This document shows positions 58,208 to 64,000 of a stretch of 64,000 bases of DNA, piece by piece; the first letter of the stretch is position 1; each line of letters starts with the position of its first letter. The stretch spans positions 20,600,517-20,664,516 of the forward strand of contig OX419755.1 of the NCBI GenBank assembly GCA_948567375.1, read 5' to 3'. The notes below the pieces were generated by a model. The model made no database searches. It saw nothing but the letters and a program-made list of their open reading frames with translations, and had not been told where the DNA came from. Source of the stretch: Lunularia cruciata. Taxonomy: Eukaryota > Streptophyta > Marchantiopsida > Lunulariales > Lunulariaceae. A program made the translations under genes and the position numbers.

Positions 58208-59713
58208 TTGGTGGGGTACTTGCGGTTGCAGTTGGTGGTTTGGGTTTGTTGTTGTGGTTACTTTGTCACAACGGAGTTCTTTGGAGATTCCAGAGGAGTT
58301 AGCCCTACAGTACACAGTGGGTTTACTCGAAGTGGTGCTTGGTATCAGCCTGTATCTCAAGTCCCAGTGAGGGAGGAGATTGACTCTGAGTTGGAGTTCG
58401 ACACAGGAGCTGATTTAGTTGAGAGTGCACTTGGTGTGTCCGCACCGTTGTTGTGGGACATGGACGAGATTTATGGGGCCTCCAAAGGCCCTAGGCGTTA
58501 CTCAAGTACAGTGGGTACCATTGAGTTGGATGACTTCATCCAAGAGTTCGATAGTTGGTGTGATCTGCAGCAGATGCGGAACCTGACTTTGTTCACACCC
58601 TTCATGGCATGGAAGGGGTTGTTGCAGCACTTGGAGGGTCCGCCAATGGATGACTACCATGAGTTCAGGAGAGATCATTTAGAGGAGATTGAGTTATGGA
58701 GACAGTATTGGTCTCCACACTATGTCTCCATCACTTCAGGCTCGGTGGCCAGGAGTAGATCGGCTGTACCCACGAGTTCTAGCTCAAGTAGTGTTGGTGG
58801 AGCTAGTGGAGGTGCACTAGCTGGAGATAGTGCTACTACAAGTGGAGGTACCGCTGCAGGAGGTGGTGTGGTACCGGGGTTTAACCCCATGGTGGAGTTC
58901 TTTCTATGTTTGAGGCAGAACTACCAGGAAGTGCAGACTAACAAGTTGAGGAGCTTGCAGGAGTTCCAACGGAAGGCTAGAGAGAGCCTACGCAAGGTAT
59001 ACACTCGCATGAGGCAGCTGATCGGTTTCACTCAGGGAGTTACTGAGGCCCAGGCAGTCCAGTTTTGGTATGGGATACTGGACAGGGAGTTGCGACGTAG
59101 AGTTCGTGATGCTACGTTGTTACAGGCTACTTCACCTACTTTGGCAGTGGTCTTTGGTTTGGCTGAGCGTATTGAGCTCAACATGGTGGAGGAGAGAGTG
59201 GTGACATCTGGATTTGGTAGGGAGACCTTATCCACGACTGTGACTTCTTCTAGAGTGCAACAGAGTGCACCACGCCCAGTTGGTTTTTGAGGACAGGGTG
59301 GACAGCCCAGATCCTATGGAGCGAGTGGAGGGCCTAGTGGAGTTAGACCCTTACCCTCATTTTTGAGTCAGCAGCAGTCAGTGAGTGGTGGTGTTGCTTG
59401 TTGGACTTGTGGTGGACCTCACCAAAGGAGAGAGTGTACTCAGGGCAGCGGACCTAATACCTCTGGTGCATCACAGCCAGCACAGAGGCAGTGTGAGCAT
59501 TGCCACAGATTTGGTCACACTAGTGACCGGTGTTTTGACCTACACCCGGAGTTACGGAGTGGTAAGGCTGCTATGGCAGGTAGTAGAGGAGCTCCAGTTC
59601 ATGGAGGACAAGGTGGTAGAGGTGGTGGTAGAGGATCTACACCTAGTAGGGGTGCAATACCTGCCCTTACTTTTGACACAGCTATGGCTACTCGGATTGA
59701 GCAGTTGGAGTAG
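58208..59713 (+). pseudogene. Element C gag with two zinc knuckles
   Basis: One frame with a stop (TGA) at 59288 and another at 59711. Residues ~80-300 of the first stretch resemble Ty3 gag: F-D-S-W, F-M-A-W-K-G-L-L, then Q-E-F-Q-R-K-A-R-E-S-L-R-K-V-Y-T-R-M. A Ser/Gly-rich linker follows. After the stop come two CCHC knuckles, C-W-T-C-G-G-P-H-Q-R-R-E-C (missing one spacer residue) and C-E-H-C-H-R-F-G-H-T-S-D-R-C, near 59398 and 59494, then a Gly/Arg-rich tail. The true start could lie a little upstream or downstream of 58208. Confidence 0.8.
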
Positions 59714-59716
59714 AGA

Positions 59717-61051
59717 TTGGCTAGTATGGCTATTGCTCAAAGGAGATCAGATTCGGGTGTTGAGGATTCCACCTCCTATGCTGGTGATAGAGATGCTTTG
59801 GACTTCATGTGCGGAGCAGCACAGGTGGATGCATCTGCAACAGTGACTAGGAGTGCAGTACGTGCTCCAGAGCCTAGAGGAGCATCAATGGAGTTGGACC
59901 CACAGAGAGGAGAGGTTGGGAGACAAGTCAGACTTCCCCAGTCTTTCACGCTATCTAAGGCATTGCAGACAACATCCATGGTTCCTAGACGTCCCAGTGT
60001 AGGTGTGGTAGGTGGTGATGGAGTACATGATGGACTACATGCTAGTCAGCCACTTGCTACTACACAAACTGAGTCTAGCATGATGTTGGGGGCGGCTCAG
60101 CTGATTATGCGGCATCCTTTGTTTTCAGCTAGTGACATGTTTACATTGGGAGTTGACCCAGCCCCAGTGTTCCGGTTGGCTGCCACGTTGTGTGAGAGTA
60201 GGGATGGTGCAGTTCCTACTACTAGAGCAGAGGTGGTTGGTAGTGGAGCTGACTTGGTTGAGGAGCATGGGATCCGTTCAGCGACCAATGGTTTATGGCA
60301 GGCAGCAGCGGCTAGACTGGAGGAGTTGCCAGCTAGACCGGCCTTTGAGAGAGCGCGGTTTACACCTAGTGTTGTCCTATTGGATAACCAGAGGGGGATT
60401 TTTTGTTTGGTGGGACCTTCAGGGAAGGTCTATACACCACAGAGAGTCTTGTTAGACTCTGGTGCGCAACCCCTTATGTTGGGGAAGGCTGCAGTTGTTG
60501 GTCTGGAGTTACGGAAGACCAATGTGGAGAGGTGTCCATTTCAGATCCAGACATCTCTAGGTGGTGGTTTGACATAGTACATCACACGTGGAGAGCTTGT
60601 TATCCAGGTTCAGCCTGGTCATCTAACTGATAGCTCGGTGGTGAGAGCTCAGGCTATTGCAACGATAGTTGAGTCATATGATGTGCTAGTTGGGGGAGCG
60701 GTGTTATACCCCATGGGTTTCAGCATTGACTATTGGGAGGAGACAACCTCTTATAGACCTGGTTGGCAGTCTGGTGAGGGACGGGCATGTTGCCTACCAA
60801 TACGCTTTAGTAGTGGAAGTCTTGGCTCACTACAGTCCGAGACCATGGCAACATCAATTTTAGCTTTCAATGGTGCAATTACTTGGCCTGGTGACTTGTT
60901 GGAGGGGAACACCCATGCAGAGGATACTCCAGTACCAGAGGAGATCACTCGGCTTTGGAGTACGAGTGGGATTGTTCCATCCACCTTGGATGTTCCATTG
61001 TGGAGTTCAGAGGAGGCATTGCAGCAACATGCAAATCAGTTGGTGCAATAG
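59717..61051 (+). pseudogene. Element C protease region
   Basis: Same frame as gag. A long low-complexity linker (59717-60350) precedes a retropepsin signature, R-V-L-L-D-S-G-A-Q-P-L-M-L-G, with the catalytic Asp codon at 60455-60457. After a stop at 60575 the frame continues through I-T-R-G-E-L and D-V-L-V-G-G-A-V-L-Y-P-M-G-F, typical of the C-terminal half of Ty3 proteases (usual D-x-I-L-G-x). A stop at 61049 separates it from the methyltransferase. Confidence 0.8.
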
Positions 61052-62257
61052 GCTTGGAGTGGAGCCTTTGTACCATCAAGAGATGAGAGTGAGGATGAGC
61101 TTCCAGAGGCGATTGCTTTGACACCTCTAGATACCACACTCATTGCTTGGCAGTATCCAGTAGAGGGGATATGCCTATTGGAGTTGTTTGGTGGGATCAG
61201 CACCGGACTAGTTGCGGTGTTACAGGCGGGTATCCGAGTACAGAGGTACTTGTATGTAGAGAGAGATGAAACTGCTAGGTGAGTCTCTCTACATCATGTG
61301 GCACACTTGGCCTATTGGTATCCGGAGTTATTACCAATGTCAGCAGTCAGAGGTTACCAGAAGGCCTTACCAGGAGACATTTCCTTATTAGGGGCGCATG
61401 ACCTAGAGGAACATGGGCCTATTCACTTGGTGATTTTTGGATGGCCATGTCAGGGACATACACGTGCGGTCCATGGTTTGGGTCTTCAGGATCCTTGTTT
61501 TGGTGTGTTTTGGGAGATGTTACGGATACTACGACATCTCCAGGTTCATCAGTCTGTTTCTCTAGCTTACCTTTTGGAGAACGTTCCTTTGATGGGTGAT
61601 TCTTGCACTAGAGTGGTGGCGAGTACACATTAGGTCCATTCTTGGATGGGACCAGCTGTATTGTTAGATGCAACCAGAGTGGGATCACGGGCTCATCGTC
61701 TTCGTCTTTGGTGGACGAACTTCTTACCCAGAGAGGTTCTACAACGTGCTTATGATGGGATTCAACGACTTGACTATATCCTTGTTGATGATATCTTGGA
61801 TGTTGGGCGTCAGTCTTAGATAGTGGTAGTGGCTGGTAGGTCACCTATGGCAGTGGTAAACCTAGTTGGACAGCCTAGAGCCGCATTTCCCACACTCATG
61901 AGTTTCCCAGGCTCTCATGCTTTTCAAGAGAGGGGACCTGGACTTGTTTGGGACTCACAGTTACAGCAGTTGGTGGAGCCCAACGCTGATGAGAGAGAGC
62001 GGGCGATGGGTTTTTGCACCGGTATTACCGCTGTTCCAGCAGTGTCAGAGGCATCCAGGCGTCAAGTGTTAGGTCAGGCTATGGACCTGAATTGTTTGAC
62101 CTGGATTGTGAGCCTTGGCTTGGCAGAGCAACGTAGGATGCGCTTGATAGGCATCACCACTTGGACACTTGTGAGCCATGTGCCTATCGAGACGATTCAG
62201 GCACATGCTGGGACCGAGTGGACATGGTATTCTTGGGACACATCCAGTAGCTACTAG
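61052..62257 (+). pseudogene. C5 cytosine DNA methyltransferase domain within the retrotransposon polyprotein (broken)
   Basis: In frame with gag/protease. Motif I: L-E-L-F-G-G-I-S-T-G-L (61181-61212), followed by the acidic Y-V-E-R-D (motif II). Motif IV: G-W-P-C-Q-G-H-T, catalytic Cys codon at 61448-61450. Motif VI: L-L-E-N-V-P (61571-61588). Motif VIII: R-A-H-R-L-R-L-W-W-T-N (61688-61720). Motif X region: E-R-A-M-G-F ... R-R-Q-V-L-G-Q-A-M-D-L-N (~61994-62095). The order is canonical, so it is not the permuted DRM type; F-x-G-I-x-T-G and the last block resemble Dnmt3, while P-C-Q-G resembles Dnmt1/CMT. No CXXC, PWWP or chromodomain is seen. Stops at 61279, 61631 and 61819 kill this copy. 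Confidence 0.9.
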
Positions 62258-62388
62258 GGAGAGTGGTCTACTTGGAGTCCATCCAGGTGAGCGTGGGCTA
62301 CTTGGATTACACCCTTGGTCCACATGGGATGTAGCTAGAGGAAGTCTGGAGCTTGCAGCCAGAGTGGAGGGAGTTTTTCACATAGAGG

Positions 62389-64000
62389 TTGGGACCTCTA
62401 GTGGTCTGGAGCATGACACTATTGCTCCCAAGGGCCCAGTGTAGTAGCCAGTCAGTACGTCTTTCACTCCTACTACAGTTACAGAGGATACTTGGGAGCC
62501 AGATCTTTGGACCCAAGCTTATTGGAGAGGAAAGACGGAGGGTTTGGAGGTTCTTGAGGAGTCACACGAGTTGTTTTGCCTTCAGTATGAAGGATTTGGG
62601 TGCTCTGAAGGGACCTGGTATACGGATTGAGCTGACTAGCGACACACCAGTTTTCTGACGTCCTTATCGATATAGTGATATGGAGAAGACATTGATTCAA
62701 AGCCGGAGTAGTGACCTTTTTGAGGCTGGTTTGGTGGAGATTTCACATGGAGAGTATGCATCAGCGACAATGATGCCAGCCAAGAAGGATATGCATGGCA
62801 ACTATACAAATAGGCAGATGTGTGGAGATTACCGTCCTATCAACCGACAGACTAGGGCTGATCGGTATGCCATGCCTACACCGGAGGAGATTTTTGATGC
62901 GATTGGGCATGCAAAGGTCTTCAGTACTTTGGATCTTTGAGCAGGATATCATCAATTGCCGATCAAGGAGGAGGATAAGTCCAAGACAACATTTTGGGCT
63001 ATTGATCCTCACGACAAGGAGGTGTTATATCAGTGGAGGTTCTTACCATTTGGGTTGAAGAACGCTCCTGCTGAGTTCCAGAGGGTCATGGATAGGATCC
63101 TAGCTGGATTGGATTTTTCTCGGTGCTATATTGATGACATTTTGGTTTATAGCACTACTGTGGAGCAGCATGAGAGACAGTTGTTGGAGGTGTTTGAGAG
63201 GTTGAGATCTCATGGACTCAAAATTACATCCTGGGAAGTGTAGGTTCTTCCATGAGCAGGTTGAGTATTTGGGTCACACTATCTACCCCGGAGGACTTGG
63301 TGTTCAGCAGACCAAGGTGGAGGCTATTGCACGTATTCCTTGGCCTACGAATGTGAGCAGAGTGCAAGCATTCCTTGGGTTGGCGAACTTCTATCGCCGC
63401 TATGTTAGAGGATTTAGTGTTATTGCCAAGGCCTTGACAAAGCTGACCAAGCTTACACAGGAGTGGTGTTGGGGAGATGAGCAAGAGAGAGCTTTTGTAG
63501 AGCTCAAGGAGAGGTTGACATCTGCTCCTATTTTGAGGAGACCAATCAGGGGACGACCATTTCAGGTTCACACTAATTGGAGTATGTTGGGGCTTGGAGC
63601 GGTGCTCACCCAGCATGATGATGAGGGGAAGGAGTTTGTGGTGGCCTATGCTAGTCGCTCCAACAATTCAGCGGAGGCGAAGTATAGTTCATATGAGGGA
63701 GAGTGCTTGGCAGCAGTTTGGGCAGTAGCACATTTCCGATGTTACCTATTTGGTAAACCCTTCACTCTCATCACTGATCATCAGCCGCTAAAGTGGTTGA
63801 TGAAGTCCGACAAGCTTTCAGGGAAGCTTGCACGATGGGCTCTGATTTTACAGGAGTATGATTTCACGGTTGTTCACAGACCTGGAATGGTGAATCGTGA
63901 TGCAGATGGGTTGAGTAGAATCCCATGTCCCAGCCAGCAGGATCAGACCGGAGCACGTTGGCATGGTGAGATAGATGAGGAGATGGTGCCAGGTTGGCAT
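62389..64000 (+). pseudogene. Element C reverse transcriptase and RNase H (runs off the window)
   Basis: Pre-RT block R-I-E-L-T-S-D-T-P-V-F, then E-A-G-L-V-E-I-S-H-G-E-Y-A-S. RT: C-G-D-Y-R-P-I-N, L-D-L-(stop)-A-G-Y-H-Q where Arg is usual (TGA at 62938), F-G-L-K-N-A-P-A-E-F-Q, active site C-Y-I-D-D-I-L-V-Y near 63126. A frame change near 63235 precedes Y-L-G-H-T-I, A-F-L-G-L-A-N-F-Y-R-R-Y and RNase H with Y-E-G-E-C-L-A-A-V-W-A and I-T-D-H-Q-P-L-K-W-L. The typical first RNase H Asp block reads V-H-T-N-W-S, so Asp is replaced. The sequence ends in the post-RNase H linker (R-D-A-D-G-L-S-R). Confidence 0.9.

Larger units (their letters stand above)
56505..64000 (+). mobile_element. Element C: Ty3-type retrotransposon encoding a DNA methyltransferase (3' end beyond window)
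   Basis: Order: LTR-like 5' sequence, leader, gag with two zinc knuckles (58208-59713), protease (~60440), C5 cytosine methyltransferase (61052-62257), reverse transcriptase with Y-I-D-D (~63130), RNase H to the window end. Gag, protease and methyltransferase lie in one frame; the RT frame differs. Integrase and the 3' LTR are not in view. Base composition is clearly more GC-rich than elements A and B. At least nine in-frame stops make this copy inactive; most are explained by C-to-T changes in CAG or CGA codons. The left boundary is set by similarity to 45108-45480. Confidence 0.85.

Noticed and set aside
61052..62257. A host DRM or CMT gene fragment inserted by chance
   Set aside because: Motif order is canonical (DRM is permuted), no chromodomain/UBA is present, and the frame is shared with gag and protease; still to be confirmed by finding other copies.
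1..64000. CRISPR arrays, bacterial operons, riboswitches or prophage
   Set aside because: Spliced genes, LTR retrotransposons and codon/intron structure show a plant nuclear genome; no evenly spaced repeat-spacer pattern was seen.

Overview
This is a land-plant nuclear genome window: a short island of five spliced genes set in nested, decayed LTR retrotransposons. The strongest clue to the lineage is a TFIIIA gene carrying a 5S-rRNA-like exon (P5SM), an arrangement known from land plants. Introns are short to medium, and there is a plastid-type 3-isopropylmalate dehydratase small subunit. The compact genes, purine-rich leaders and chromovirus/copia load suggest a non-flowering plant (moss-like, though liverwort, lycophyte or fern are possible). 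I cannot name the species.

Layout. 1-2735: left-truncated Ty1/copia relic on the minus strand. 4960-10900: badly decayed Ty3 chromovirus copy, split by a 3.76 kb element (6753-10515) with a perfect 5-bp target duplication and a coiled-coil reading frame instead of pol. 14821-27034: minus-strand chromovirus (element B) split by a younger plus-strand chromovirus of the same family as the 4960 relic (element A, 19030-25619). 29312-50983: the gene island, with NECAP (+), isopropylmalate isomerase small subunit (-), TFIIIA (+), a saccharopine-dehydrogenase-like oxidoreductase (-) and a 2-oxoglutarate/Fe(II) dioxygenase (+). 50984-56504: gene-free, with a degenerate higher-order tandem repeat. About 56505-64000: a Ty3-type element (C) that runs off the right edge.

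Main discovery. Element C carries, in the same reading frame as gag and protease and lying between protease and reverse transcriptase, a recognisable C5 cytosine DNA methyltransferase with motifs I, IV (Pro-Cys-Gln-Gly), VI (Glu-Asn-Val), VIII and X in canonical order. Retrotransposon-captured cytosine methyltransferases have been described in a few algal/protist lineages; a copy in this land-plant-like genome is unusual. This copy is dead: its stop codons are nearly all what C-to-T change at CAG or CGA codons would give, as expected of a heavily methylated element.

Other highlights. TFIIIA and NECAP, 8 kb apart, share a homologous ~620-bp 5' module (upstream region, start codon and first ~26 codons), so one gene appears to have received the other's promoter and N-terminus. 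NECAP also has a U12-type intron and a GC-donor intron. TFIIIA's P5SM exon puts a stop four codons after its junction, as expected for autoregulation by unproductive splicing.
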